A DNA stretch of 64,000 nt from JAHFUA01 sp963808725. Lineage in GTDB: Bacteria > Acidobacteriota > Terriglobia > Terriglobales > Acidobacteriaceae. Position 1 is the first letter of the stretch, and every line of letters begins with the position of its first letter. Location of the stretch: positions 1,736,001-1,800,000 of the forward strand of contig CAWEGO010000002.1 of the NCBI GenBank assembly GCA_963808725.1. Reading direction: 5' to 3'. Positions 11,985 to 21,680 of this stretch are shown here, piece after piece. A model generated the notes under the pieces. The model was not told the DNA's origin and searched no databases. It saw only the letters and a list, made by a program, of their open reading frames with translations. Both the position numbers and the translations under genes were made by a program.

Positions 11985-13065
11985 TCAGGACCGGCTCGCG
12001 TTCCGCAGATTCTCGCGAGCAATAGCGAGATGTGAATGTGAGGGAAGCAGACGAGCTTCGAGAACCGCCACCGCCGCTTCGAGAAGCGGCACGGCTTCGG
12101 CAGACCGTCTCATGCCGCTGAGCAGTTTGCCGAGATTGTTGCGCGTCAGGGCCACATCGGGACTAGCGGCGCCCAGCAGTTCTTCTTTGATGGCCAACGC
12201 CCGGCGGTAGCAAGCTTCGGCTTCCTGGCACTGGCCGCGCGCGGCCAGCACGGGCAGCGAGGTTATGCAGCGTCGCCGCCACTTCGTAGTGATCGCGCCC
12301 GTAGGCCTGCTCGAAGATCCCGAGCGCACGGCGATAGATGGGTTCGCTTTGATCGTAGCGTTCGAGTCCGTCGAGAACCCCTGCACAAGCTGTGGCGTCG
12401 AGCATGGTCCGCGGATCGTCTTCGCCCAGCAGTTGCCGCGAAATCTCCCAAGCCCAGCGCGCGGGCGCTTCGGCCGCGGCGAAGTCACCCCGAGCATGGA
12501 GGATTCCTCCGATGTTGTGATAGAGGGTGGCCGTGGCCAGCGAGGTGTGGCCATGAATGGCGATGATCGGTCGGAGCGCCTGGCTGTAAAGCTTTAAGCC
12601 CTCCTCAAACCGCCCCAAGTATTTGTAAAGCACACCGAGATTGTTGCGCGCCTCGGCAGCTTCTTCTGAGGCCTCGCCGAACGCGGCGACGGAGATCGCC
12701 AAGGCTTGCTCCAGGTCGCATTCGGCCTGCGCGTAATCGCCCTGGATGCGGAGGATCTCACCCGCGATCGACCGTGTCCGGATGCGGATGCGTGCGGCGT
12801 CGTTGCCGGTGAAGCGCTCGCCCAGCGCATCCTCGATCGAGCCCGCACGCTCCGTGAGCGCCAGTGCTTCGGTGAGGTTCTCCCGCTCCTGCTCGATATC
12901 GGCGAGATCGTTGAGCAGATTGGCCACATCCGGCGAATCGGTACCCTCGGCGTTCTCCATCAACTCCAGCGCCTCGCGGCAAGCGCGGGAGGCCTCATCG
13001 AGCTTCCCCTTGGCTTGCAAGGCCCGGCTCTGCTCTTGTAGTTCGATAGCTCGTTCGACGGCCAT
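11985..13065 (-). CDS. TPR-repeat protein, kinesin-light-chain type (one frameshift)
   Basis: A run of about seven 42-residue tetratricopeptide repeats, each with paired helices such as SPDVANLLNDLADIEQERENLTEALALTERA and a 'N.LG.LY...GR.EEA..L..' rhythm. It is cytosolic by sequence, with no signal or membrane segment. The start at 13065 (MAVERAIELQEQSRALQ) has a GGAG ribosome site. The frame breaks near 12258 by one extra C in the block LHNLAA-VLAARGQCQEAE; the last 90 residues continue the TPR pattern, ending LRNASRS. The role is probably protein-protein scaffolding, with no partner indicated. Confidence 0.75.
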
Positions 13066-13135
13066 ACAGAGGCTCCTAGGTGCCTGCCGCCGCAGCCAAG
13101 TCTCCACGAAAACTTGTCGGGGAGTGCCGCCCGGG

Positions 13136-13933
13136 TCAATAATCCCATGGGTTCGGAAGCAACACTGCCGTGCCGGTCTGATCGCAGGTGCCGCCGGAGA
13201 CCGTGTAGTTCCCACTGATCTGACCTGTGGTCGGGTTTGCCGTCCCAAGGAAACTGACGACGCCGTTGCCGGTCTGAATTTCCAATGCGACTGATGTGCC
13301 GATTATGAAGCTGCCTGAGGGAAAGGTTCCAGACATCAACGTCCCCGAATTGAAGCAAGGGGTACTGAAGGTAGCTGTTCCGGTGATGGGGAAGCTACCC
13401 TCAGGGCTGGGGTTGCTGTCCTGAGCCACATTCGGGTCTACGTTGAATGTTTCTCCGCCGGAAGCCGTAAAGGTACCGCTCCAGATGTCGAGTATGGGTA
13501 TCTCAATGCCGGCCACATTTCCTTGGTCGCCATTGGCACAACCGCCATTGATGGTATACGTCCCTGTAAAACCGTAACCGTTATTGGTGACACTGCCGGT
13601 GAAAGCGATGACCTGTCCAGCAACCGGCGTGGAAGTCAGGGAGATGTTGCTGCCAGTCAGGGTACCAGTTAGACTCATGGTGGTCGGCTGATCAAAACAA
13701 TTTGAACCGCTGACATGAACTGCACCGCTCAACGAACTGCCGGATCCGGATTGACTGATACTGCCAGCAATTCCCAGGGGAGGCATCCCCGATTCGGATG
13801 TTGTGCCGAATTGCCAATTGCCTGCAATGCTCAGACCCTGTGGTGACGGAGTTGAAGTTATTCTTCCCCCTCCGCACCCACAGAGAGGAACGAGGGCCGA
13901 AAGCAGCCATAAAGTGCACGCCAAGTGTTTCAT
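13136..13933 (-). CDS. exported lipoprotein of unknown function
   Basis: This 265-residue protein starts at MKHLACTLWLLSALVPLCGCGGG, a signal peptide ending in a lipobox-like LCGC just before a Gly-rich spacer. The rest is Gly/Ser/Thr-rich with repeated 'SG.Y.I.GG.C..G' and 'sl.GtlTGs' patterns suggesting a beta-rich, two-repeat surface domain; two Cys pairs (SNCFDQP, GGCANGD; TPCFNSG, GGTCDQTG) may form disulfides. Frames upstream of 13933 look unlike protein, and a G-run precedes the ATG. This type of lipoprotein is common in Acidobacteria; the function is unknown. Confidence 0.7.
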   Translation of the reverse strand: MKHLACTLWLLSALVPLCGCGGGRITSTPSPQGLSIAGNWQFGTTSESGMPPLGIAGSISQSGSGSSLSGAVHVSGSNCFDQPTTMSLTGTLTGSNISLTSTPVAGQVIAFTGSVTNNGYGFTGTYTINGGCANGDQGNVAGIEIPILDIWSGTFTASGGETFNVDPNVAQDSNPSPEGSFPITGTATFSTPCFNSGTLMSGTFPSGSFIIGTSVALEIQTGNGVVSFLGTANPTTGQISGNYTVSGGTCDQTGTAVLLPNPWDY

Positions 13934-14190
13934 GGAGCCCCCCACTTCGCGGCAATCCTCTGCCTCGGGTAGGCATACCTCAATGCAATGTGGCTGACAT
14001 TCATCTGAAATTTGGCTGATATCAGGTACGCCAATGATTCCTGGGGACTTATGGCAGGCTCGGATTGCCAAGTTCGCAGCAGCGATGATAGAATACCAGC
14101 CTCGCGTAGCCCGGGAGCCGTCGCCGGTGCCACGGATTTACCTTTTGCGCCGGCCTACCTTACGGATCGACTTTCAGCTGCGAGTCGCGT

Positions 14191-16563
14191 GTGGCCACCT
14201 CGCCCGAACCCGCTCACACTGATGAGCCGCCGGTGATGCGCTTCGGCGGATACGAACTGGATCTTCAAAGCGGAGACCTCTCCAGGAACGGGAAGAAGAC
14301 CCGTCTCCAAGGCCAGACACTGCAACTCCTAGAACTCTTATTGCAACAGCCTGGCCAGATCGTCACGCGCGAGCACATCCGGCAACACCTCTGGCCTGAC
14401 GGCACCGTGGTCGAGTTCGAACACAGCGTTAACGCGGCGGTCAAACGCTTGCGGGCAGCGCTGGATGATGACGCCGAGAAACCTACTTTTATCGAGACGA
14501 TCCCCCGTCGCGGCTACCGCTTCATCGCTCACGTGGAAAGCGGCGACCTGCCTGCTCCGGTTCCCATCGAAAAACGCCTCGCGACGGTTCCCCCGCTCGG
14601 GCCAAGGTCTGAACCTTCGAAGAAACGCCGCTTCATCGTGGCGGCTGGCGTCGCGGTCTTCCTCGTGGTTGCCGCCCTTGTGATCTGGCGCGTTTTCTTC
14701 GCTCGGCCGGCGCTGAGCGGGAGCGATGTCATTCTCCTGGCGAGTTTTGTCAACAAGACTGGCGATCCCATCTTTGACAACTCGCTCGACAAACCTCTCA
14801 AAGTCAAACTTACCGAATCCCCGTTCCTCAGCCTTCTTTCAGAACCTGACGTCACCTCTACCATGCGGATGATGCGCCGCAATCCCGACGAGCGTGTGAC
14901 TCAAGATCTGGGCATCGAAATCTGCAAACGCCGTGGGCTGAAGGCCCTCGTCGTGCCGGAAATTGCCGCGATCGGCAGCACCTATGTCATCACCTTGGAT
15001 GCGATTGATGCGCACAGCCAAAAACTCATTGCGCGACAGCAAATCGAGGCAAACAACAAGGATCAAGTGGTCGCTGCCCTGGGCAAAGCAGGCTCGCAGT
15101 TGCGAAAACGGCTTGGCGAGGGTCTAAGCTCTCTCCAGAAATTTGACGCGCCCCTTGACCTTGCCACCACCAGTTCGCTCGAGGCTTTGCAAGCCTACAG
15201 CTCCGGTCTGGCGCTGTATCGTGCGGGTAAGACACGTGACTCCATTGTTTTCTTCGAAAGGGCAGTTGAGATAGACGCACAGTTCGGTTCCGCCTACGGA
15301 ATGCTTGGTATGGCCTATAACAACGTTGGCGACCAACAAGCATCCAAAGGGAATTTCGCCAAGGCTGTCGAGCTGAAAGACCGCCGTCTCACACAAGAAG
15401 AGAATTTTCGAACCACCGCTCTCTATCATTCGGCGATTACCGGCGACCTCGAAAAGGAGGTCGCTGTACTCGTTTTGTACCAACAAGCGTACCCAAGAAG
15501 CGCTGAGGTGTACAACTTATTGGGGCGGGCGTACGCATTGCAAGGTGAAATGGATTTGGCCCTGCAGGAATTCGATTGGGCAGTGGACCACTCCCGCGTA
15601 CCGTCTGTCTCATACTATACGAATGCAGCGCATGCGCTTATGGTCTTGGGCCGTTTCGACGAAGCAAGGAACATTCTCGACCAGTGGAGCCAGAAAGGGA
15701 CCCTCGCGCCATCGCAGAAGGTTATGCGATACCGGATCGCCTTTCTTGAAAACGATTCTGCCACGATGGAACAACTTGAACGCGAATTCTCCCCAGATGA
15801 CGTGAGGTGGCTTGGTTTTCAAGTACAACTGGCGTTCCTACGCGGTCACTTCAAGGCGCTTCGTTCACTGAGCGACGCTCTGGTGCAACGCGAAATCACA
15901 GCGCACCGAATGGAAAACGTGGCGTCAGACCTCGCTTGGCACGGTCTCCTTGAAGCTTATGCGGGAAACGTCGTCTCGGCGCGCGATCTGTGCCGCCAAG
16001 CTGAAGCAAGGAGCAAAGACAACGATCTCGTGCTCGATTATTGCGCCAAGGCATTAGGCCATACTGGCGACTTGAAACAGTCGGAAGAATTGGCAGCAAG
16101 AAAAGCCCGGCTGCTTCCTGAAGATACCCGCAATCAAAAACTTTGTGAGCCAGAATTTTACTCTATTATCGAGCGGCAGCGAGGCAATCCGACCAGAGCG
16201 GTGGATTTACTCGCCCCTGCAGCACAATACGAGCAAAACACAATACTCGTTCCTTATGAGCGCGCACTGGCCTACTTGGCCGCTGGAGAGCCCAATAAGG
16301 CCGGCCCAGAGTTCGAGAAGGTCCTCAGCCATCGAGGATGGGACGACTGGGAAGTATATGCCCCGCTCTCGCAGCTCGGCATGGCGCAGGCCTACGCGAA
16401 ACAAGGCGACTTCGAAAAAAGCCGCAAAGCCTACGATGATTTCTTTGCAACTTGGAAGGATGCAGACCCTGGTATCCCGATACTTCGTCAAGCCAAAGCT
16501 GAATACCGGAAACTCCCTACACCCGCACCTGCTGCTGTTTCAACACCAGGGACACAGCGATAG
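14191..16563 (+). CDS. CadC-like transmembrane winged-helix regulator with TPR sensor
   Basis: The 790-residue protein has an N-terminal OmpR/PhoB-type winged helix (residues ~16-112; FGGYELDLQSGDLSRNGKKTRL then SVNAAVKRLRAAL and RRGYRFIA). A single membrane span follows near 150-171 (IVAAGVAVFLVVAALVIWRVFF), then a large outer part with tetratricopeptide repeats (YNLLGRAYALQGEMDLALQEF and similar). It has no receiver domain. By analogy with CadC it would bind DNA while anchored in the membrane. The start shown is GTG; an ATG at 14236 sits right at the winged helix and is equally possible. The downstream half is visibly less GC-rich than the neighbours. Confidence 0.85.
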   Translation: MATSPEPAHTDEPPVMRFGGYELDLQSGDLSRNGKKTRLQGQTLQLLELLLQQPGQIVTREHIRQHLWPDGTVVEFEHSVNAAVKRLRAALDDDAEKPTFIETIPRRGYRFIAHVESGDLPAPVPIEKRLATVPPLGPRSEPSKKRRFIVAAGVAVFLVVAALVIWRVFFARPALSGSDVILLASFVNKTGDPIFDNSLDKPLKVKLTESPFLSLLSEPDVTSTMRMMRRNPDERVTQDLGIEICKRRGLKALVVPEIAAIGSTYVITLDAIDAHSQKLIARQQIEANNKDQVVAALGKAGSQLRKRLGEGLSSLQKFDAPLDLATTSSLEALQAYSSGLALYRAGKTRDSIVFFERAVEIDAQFGSAYGMLGMAYNNVGDQQASKGNFAKAVELKDRRLTQEENFRTTALYHSAITGDLEKEVAVLVLYQQAYPRSAEVYNLLGRAYALQGEMDLALQEFDWAVDHSRVPSVSYYTNAAHALMVLGRFDEARNILDQWSQKGTLAPSQKVMRYRIAFLENDSATMEQLEREFSPDDVRWLGFQVQLAFLRGHFKALRSLSDALVQREITAHRMENVASDLAWHGLLEAYAGNVVSARDLCRQAEARSKDNDLVLDYCAKALGHTGDLKQSEELAARKARLLPEDTRNQKLCEPEFYSIIERQRGNPTRAVDLLAPAAQYEQNTILVPYERALAYLAAGEPNKAGPEFEKVLSHRGWDDWEVYAPLSQLGMAQAYAKQGDFEKSRKAYDDFFATWKDADPGIPILRQAKAEYRKLPTPAPAAVSTPGTQR

Positions 16564-16582
16564 CCTGCTTTCCGTGGTACCC

Positions 16583-16643
16583 AACCTCGATAGATCCCTG
16601 AGGTTGAGAAGCCCCCACCCTTACCAAACCGGGGAGGGTGGGG
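16583..16643. terminator. two stem-loops between convergent genes
   Basis: AACCTC/GAGGTT (16583-16605) is followed by a stronger 9-bp perfect stem CCCCACCCT/AGGGTGGGG (16613-16643). Both lie between the TPR regulator and the beta-helix gene, which converge. They probably form a bidirectional terminator. Confidence 0.55.
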
Positions 16644-16648
16644 CGCCA

Positions 16649-18316
16649 TCAGCTTCCGAGGCTTTGAATGATCGCTGTTGCTGAGCTTGTCCAGGCGGCG
16701 GCCTCTTCCTGGCTGAGCCCGCCAGCCAACCTGTCTACATCGACCAGAATGACGAAGGCTTCAAGCTGGCCCTTGGCGGCTCGGACATTGCCCTGATTCA
16801 GCGAATCGACGGCAGCTTGCAGCGGCACTTTCAGCACCACCTGCACGATCCGTGGAAGAGTCGACGATTGCACTGCGTCGGCGAGCACGAGGGTTTGCAC
16901 GGCTGGAACCAGGTAGAGTGAGTGAAAATATTCAAAGGCACCGATATCGCAACCGCTTCCCTGCGGCCGGGGAACACCGCGCTGGTCGGTGGTAACCGGG
17001 TTTCCGTTCGCATCGGTGCAGTAATTCGTAGGACTCACGGGAATGGCATTCACGGCAGCGCTGGTGGCCAGCAGCGCGACCGTCTCGGTAGGGCCGCCAT
17101 TGTTCTGCAGGCCGGCCGGAGCAAGCCCCGCCGCCGTGCTGTTCAGGTCGCCCGTTCCGGTGAAGAAGGTGCAGGTCGCGTCGTCGGAGAGGTTATGGCC
17201 TAAACTGGTTAACTCTGAACTGGGTGCATCATTTTGGCAGTTTCCTGAAAAGGGTGCTGTATTAGCCGAGAGAATGGAATTCTTAATTGTCAGCGGGCCA
17301 CTATTGTCAATGCCACCGCCCGGCCCAGAAAGGATGAAAATGCAGCAACTGCCGCCGCTGCCAGTAGGGGGAAGGTTTAGGCTGACGGTGGTGGCATCCG
17401 GATTGCCACTTGCGCTGTTATTCCAAACAGTACTGAAGCTGACGACCGCCGTACTACTATCATTCTCAATGCCGCCTCCAGCCCCGGGTGCCGAATTGCC
17501 GGCGATTGTGCTATTGATTAGAGTCAGCGTTCCTGCCCCGCCGTTGTAAATACCGCCTCCGTTGCTACTTGTGTTGAAATATACGGTACTGCTGTTTAGC
17601 ACGACGTTCCCGCCGAAATTGAAAATGCCGCCACCACCGCCACCGTAGTTATCCGGGCCACCGTAGGTGAGGTTGTGAGAGACAGTACTGTTAGTCAGGG
17701 TAACCGCACCCAAATAGTTGAAGATCCCGCCGCCAGCGCCCAGGACGCTTTGTGAAGATTGGATGACTCCTCCCGATCCTAAATAGGCGCCGGCAAAATT
17801 TGCCACTACTGTGCTGTTGCTCAAATTCAACGTTGCCGCACTACCTGCATTCAGAATGGCCCCTCCGAGTTCGGCGAAATTCATACAATTGGTTACCGTG
17901 GTATTGGTCAAAGTAAGCGTGCCCCCGTTGAATATGCATCCTCCCAAGCCCGATCCACCTTCAGTGATGGTCACACCCGAGATTTGTACCGTGGCCCCGG
18001 CGTTAACGACTATAACCCCGACTGAGAATGCACCGCTGATCGTCAGATCGGAGGCTCCCGGCCCGGCGATTGTCACGCTAGGACCAAGGGTAAGCGGGGT
18101 GCTGACTGTGATGGTCGTCGGGTACGTGAGGTTAAAGTTAATCGTGTCGCCGTTCGCTGCGCTGGCGATGGCTGCCGGCAGCGAGCCGGGGCCGCTATCG
18201 GCGGTGCTGGTAACGGTAATGGTGGCGCCGAAAATTCGCGCGGCACTCAAAAGCAGCAGCACCACCACTGCTGACCATGTCCGCATCCATGCTTTGGCGG
18301 TTGATGATTGACGCAT
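16649..18316 (-). CDS. secreted right-handed beta-helix protein (choice-of-anchor Q type)
   Basis: This 555-residue protein begins with a signal peptide ending near ARIFGA, then ITVTSTADSGPGSLPAAI, the usual opening of bacterial polymorphic beta-helix proteins. Many parallel rungs follow, rich in Asn and Gly ('GGGI.N.gG.ltl.nStv..N'). The block VTTDQRGVPRPQGSGCDIGAFEY is the choice-of-anchor Q motif. A helical tail (LVLADAVQSSTLPRIVQVVLK, then AKGQLEAFVILVDVDRLAGG) resembles tails of related acidobacterial and planctomycete proteins. It is likely surface-exposed or secreted and may bind a glycan. Its upstream region holds one copy of a repeated leader element. Confidence 0.8.
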   Translation of the reverse strand: MRQSSTAKAWMRTWSAVVVLLLLSAARIFGATITVTSTADSGPGSLPAAIASAANGDTINFNLTYPTTITVSTPLTLGPSVTIAGPGASDLTISGAFSVGVIVVNAGATVQISGVTITEGGSGLGGCIFNGGTLTLTNTTVTNCMNFAELGGAILNAGSAATLNLSNSTVVANFAGAYLGSGGVIQSSQSVLGAGGGIFNYLGAVTLTNSTVSHNLTYGGPDNYGGGGGGIFNFGGNVVLNSSTVYFNTSSNGGGIYNGGAGTLTLINSTIAGNSAPGAGGGIENDSSTAVVSFSTVWNNSASGNPDATTVSLNLPPTGSGGSCCIFILSGPGGGIDNSGPLTIKNSILSANTAPFSGNCQNDAPSSELTSLGHNLSDDATCTFFTGTGDLNSTAAGLAPAGLQNNGGPTETVALLATSAAVNAIPVSPTNYCTDANGNPVTTDQRGVPRPQGSGCDIGAFEYFHSLYLVPAVQTLVLADAVQSSTLPRIVQVVLKVPLQAAVDSLNQGNVRAAKGQLEAFVILVDVDRLAGGLSQEEAAAWTSSATAIIQSLGS

Positions 18317-18447
18317 ACTGTCGCCTCCTCTAGGTGGCAGCGCACTAAGGCGTTGCCCAATTGGGCGTTGTAGTGACCCCCGAAGGCGTCGCCCAGTATC
18401 TGCGGTCCTCGGGCCCCTACTACGCTTGTTGGAAATTCCCTACTACT

Positions 18448-18500
18448 CAGGAATATCGGAAACGGCGGCAAAAAGACGACAGCGCAAGCCAAGATTCCTG
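18448..18500 (-). repeat. leader repeat, copy A (upstream of beta-helix gene)
   Basis: This copy shares GGAAACGGCGGcAAAAAGACGACA with copy B at 18844 and nearly all of it with copy C at 50471 (with C, the match also covers GCGCAAG and CAAGAT). It is bounded by the inverted pair CAGGAAT (18448-18454) and ATTCCTG (18494-18500), so the RNA could fold. Read in the direction of the beta-helix gene it lies ~132 bases before that start. It also abuts the stop codon of the upstream 101-residue gene. Confidence 0.7.
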
Positions 18501-18806
18501 TTAGCCCCGTTGATTGGCGCGGGTCACACCCCGCGAAAAAAGGTTTCCCAATCTTTGCCACAGCGACTTTCGCGCAGTCCCAGCCGGTTGCTGATAGTTG
18601 ATATCCGCCTTCTTCTGCAGTTGTTCCCGACTCATTCTCTCTAGGTCCTGCCGAGTCAGGTTGAACCACGTCTGGCCGGGACCCACGTAGCGCTTGGTGG
18701 CCGCCGTCAGCGGCGAATAACGGGTTGCGGGAATTGCAGCTGTGCTTGGCGGCTGAGCCGCGGCGGGTGGTTGTTTTGCTACCAGGGACTTCTTGGAAAT
18801 TGACAT
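18501..18806 (-). CDS. small hypothetical protein
   Basis: A 101-residue product from the ATG at 18806 (MSISKKSLVAKQPPAAAQPP). It is rich in Ala/Pro/Gln at the N-terminus and basic at the C-terminus (KSLWQRLGNLFSRGVTRANQRG). There is no membrane span or recognisable domain; the centre, LTRQDLERMSREQLQKKADIN, is predicted helical. A GAGG motif precedes the start. The gene sits between two copies of a repeated element: copy B is 38 bases upstream of its start and copy A begins right after its stop. The repeat context supports a real transcription unit, but I do not recognise the protein. Confidence 0.5.
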   Translation of the reverse strand: MSISKKSLVAKQPPAAAQPPSTAAIPATRYSPLTAATKRYVGPGQTWFNLTRQDLERMSREQLQKKADINYQQPAGTARKSLWQRLGNLFSRGVTRANQRG

Positions 18807-18843
18807 GGCCGACCTCACAATCCGGCGGGAACTCTTCCAGCCT

Positions 18844-18883
18844 CTACTTAGGGATATCGGAAACGGCGGGAAAAAGACGACAT
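18844..18883 (-). repeat. leader repeat, copy B (upstream of small gene)
   Basis: Shares CTACTtagGGATATCGGAAA and the following CGGCGG-AAAAAGACGACA with copy A. It lies about 38 bases upstream of the ATG at 18806 and has the same orientation relative to the gene as copies A and C. Confidence 0.7.
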
Positions 18884-18912
18884 CTAAACGAGCGGGAGGT
18901 GCCGAGGCAACT

Positions 18913-21673
18913 CTACCGAATACTCACCGCTGCAAGTTGACGGCGGACAAAGGCACTATTCGGGAGCCTTTGGTCCCATTGGTGCCAAAGCTCCAAGCGA
19001 CGTGCCTCCCTGCTTTCCGCTTTGGCATTCTCGCCGGTCCGGCGATAGAGGACGGTAAGGGCCTCGTATAGCCCTGACATCCTAGGTGCGTCCCTCAGGT
19101 CGGTGAGAGGTTCTGGCTTCGCCGCCATCACTTTGTCGAGCAATTGCTCGTACATCTGGACGGCGCGATGGAGATCGCCCCCTTCAGCCTCGTAGTCCGC
19201 TAGCGCGCAGGAGACTCCATAAGTCTCGCTGTCCAGCTTGACCCGTTCGGCCGGATAATCCTTTGTTTCTTTGAGAATAGCCAGCGCTGCATCAATGCGC
19301 TTTCTGGCGTCGGCTGCGCGATGCAAACGTCGAAGCGGATAGGACGAATTCGCAAGCACCACAGCCACATAGCGGCGCGCCGGCACGCTGTTCGGAATCT
19401 CACCCAGCCGGCGGATCGCAACGTCATACACCGCCAGCGCTCGGTTGGGATCGAGATGCCGCAAGATGTTGCCCAGCTCGATGCCGGAGCTGCCCACTCG
19501 TATGCGACTGGCGGAGTCGCTTGGGTCTTTGCTCGCGGCTTCTTCGACCAGGTCGAATGCCTTCTGAAGCGGCTCAACCGCGTCCGCCGGCCGGTTTGCG
19601 TTCACGCCGCCGTCCTCGCCAAGGATCAGGCCCTGCCGCAGGAGAACCGCGTACATGTTGAACCACCTGGCCTTATCATTTTCATAAGTGGCTTCTTCTG
19701 CGATCTTCCGCGCCTGCTGGATGGCTGCGAGCGCCCCGTCCAAGTCCCCCTGGTAACGAAGTGCATTGGCTAACAAACTGAGGCCCCCGGCGGCCCGGTA
19801 GCGGGCCGAAGGCAGTGGCTGCGCCAGTTCCACAGTGCGCCGCGCATAGGGGATGGCTTCCGCGTACATATGCATGTTTGTGTATGCCAAGGCCACGTTT
19901 GCATTGAGTTGGATGGCCTCGCGCAGCTCGGAAGTCTGAGCATCACCCCGCAGCAGAAATCGATCCATCCGCTCGGCGGCTTTGTGCGCGAACGCGACGG
20001 CATCCGCGTTGCGGTGCTCCTCCTGGGCGATGATCATGCGGTCGTGGGCGATACTGGCGGAGCGGAGCAGCGCAGTCCGGTCGTTGGGGCGGGCGGCGAG
20101 AACTGCTTCCATCAGTCTGTCCGCTTCTTTCAGGCTGACCTCAGCTTTTGCGAGCTGACCCAGGTTGAGCTCACTCGGCACACCTTGTACGCGGCCAACG
20201 CGCCAATACGCTTCTCCGACTTCCCGGGTCAGATTCCAGGTTTCCGCGAGCGTCGGCAGCCAAGCCCCGCAAATATTCGAGGGAAGCGGAAACCAACTCC
20301 TGACGCGCTTCGATAGAGCCGGGAAGATTTCTAATTGCCTTGTCGAGATCAAACACTTTAGTGGACAGTTGCCGCAGCTGCGCGAATCGCCGTTCCGCAA
20401 TGACCCGCTGCCGGTTAATTTCGAAAAGGCCTCCCGAAAGCGCCAGGATCACGAGCGTAAGTGCGGTTACCGGCATCCACTGTCGCCGGAGAAACTTTCG
20501 TGCCCGGTAGGCGATCGTGTCCGGCTGGGCGCTGACCGGTTCGTGCGTGAGGTAACGATTAAGGTCGTCCGCAAACGCGGTAACCGAGGCATAGCGCTCT
20601 TGCGGATTCTTCTTCAGCGCCTTGGCCACGATGGTGTCTAGATCGCCCCGCAATAGGCGCTGAAGCTTGTCGGGTGTTGACGCTCGGCTTGTGGCCGCAG
20701 CGTTAGCGCCTGGGACATCCTCTCCAGCCGTTACGACGCGCGACATGCGATCTGGTTCAGTTTCCACAATGGCTTTCACCAGGTCCGCAGTCGAACGCAT
20801 GCTGGCGCCGGCGGGATGATGCCCCGTCAGCAGCACATAGAGCAGGACACCCAGCGCATACACATCGGTCGCGGTCGTGACTGCTCCTCCGCTTACCTGC
20901 TCGGGCGCCGCGTAGGCCGGGGTTAGCGCGCCTCCGGCTTGCTGAGTCAGCAAAGTGGCGGGGCCAGTGCTGGTTTCGTCCTCCAGCAGTTTGGCGATGC
21001 CGAAATCCAGCAGCTTGACTTGGCCGTCGTTTCTGACCAGCACATTCGAGGGCTTGAGGTCGCGATGCACGATCAGGTTGGCGTGCGCGTGCGCCACAGC
21101 GGCGAGCACATCCAGAAACAGGCGGATTCGCGCCTCGACATCGAGCCGATGCCGGTCGCAGTACTCGTCGATGTGCTCGCCTTCAACATGCTCGAGCACG
21201 AGATAGGGCTGCCCTTCGGCAGAGACGCCGGCGTCGAGAAGTTCGGCGATGTGCGGGTCGGCCAAACGGCCGAGGATGCTGCCTTCGCGTTTGAATCGCG
21301 CTTCGCCGCCCCGGCCGGCCAGGCCCAGACTTAAGAACTTGACCGCTGCCCGGCGCTGGAAGCGGCCATCGCTCCGTGCGGCCAGCCAAACCGTACCCAT
21401 ACCTCCTTGGCCGAGGGACGACAGCAGCGTGTAGGCGCCGATCCGCCGGCCCGCCAGCCCAGGCTCTGGTAGTGGAACCGGAAGGTGGTCGAGGAAGCCG
21501 TCTCGTGCCAGAGCGCGATGCTCTTCGAGTAAGGCCTGGAGATGGTCCGCCAAAGCCGGATCGCGCTCGCGCAGGGATGCCAGCCAGGAGGCGCGCTCTT
21601 CCTCCGCCAGTCCAAGCGCCTGGTCCAGATATGGACTCACGGCTTGCCATTGATCGGGGCTGAGCTTGGGCAT
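18913..21673 (-). CDS. PknB-type Ser/Thr kinase with membrane span and TPR domain (one frameshift)
   Basis: The kinase domain shows all key motifs: glycine loop GQGGMGTVW, the VAIK-equivalent AAVKFL, the catalytic HRDLKPSNVL, metal-binding DFGIAKLL and APEQVSGG. It is preceded by a ~75-residue helical region and followed by a span (WMPVTALTLVILALSGGLF near residue 400). A ~500-residue tetratricopeptide region then faces the periplasm. One extra T near 20237 splits the frame between LRGLAADARGNLE and LTREVGEAYWRVG; both sides are well conserved, total about 919 residues. The gene starts 7 bases after the ECF sigma gene ends, the usual acidobacterial pairing of an ECF factor and a receptor kinase, and the two are probably one signalling unit. 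Confidence 0.88.
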
Positions 21674-21680
21674 CAGATCC

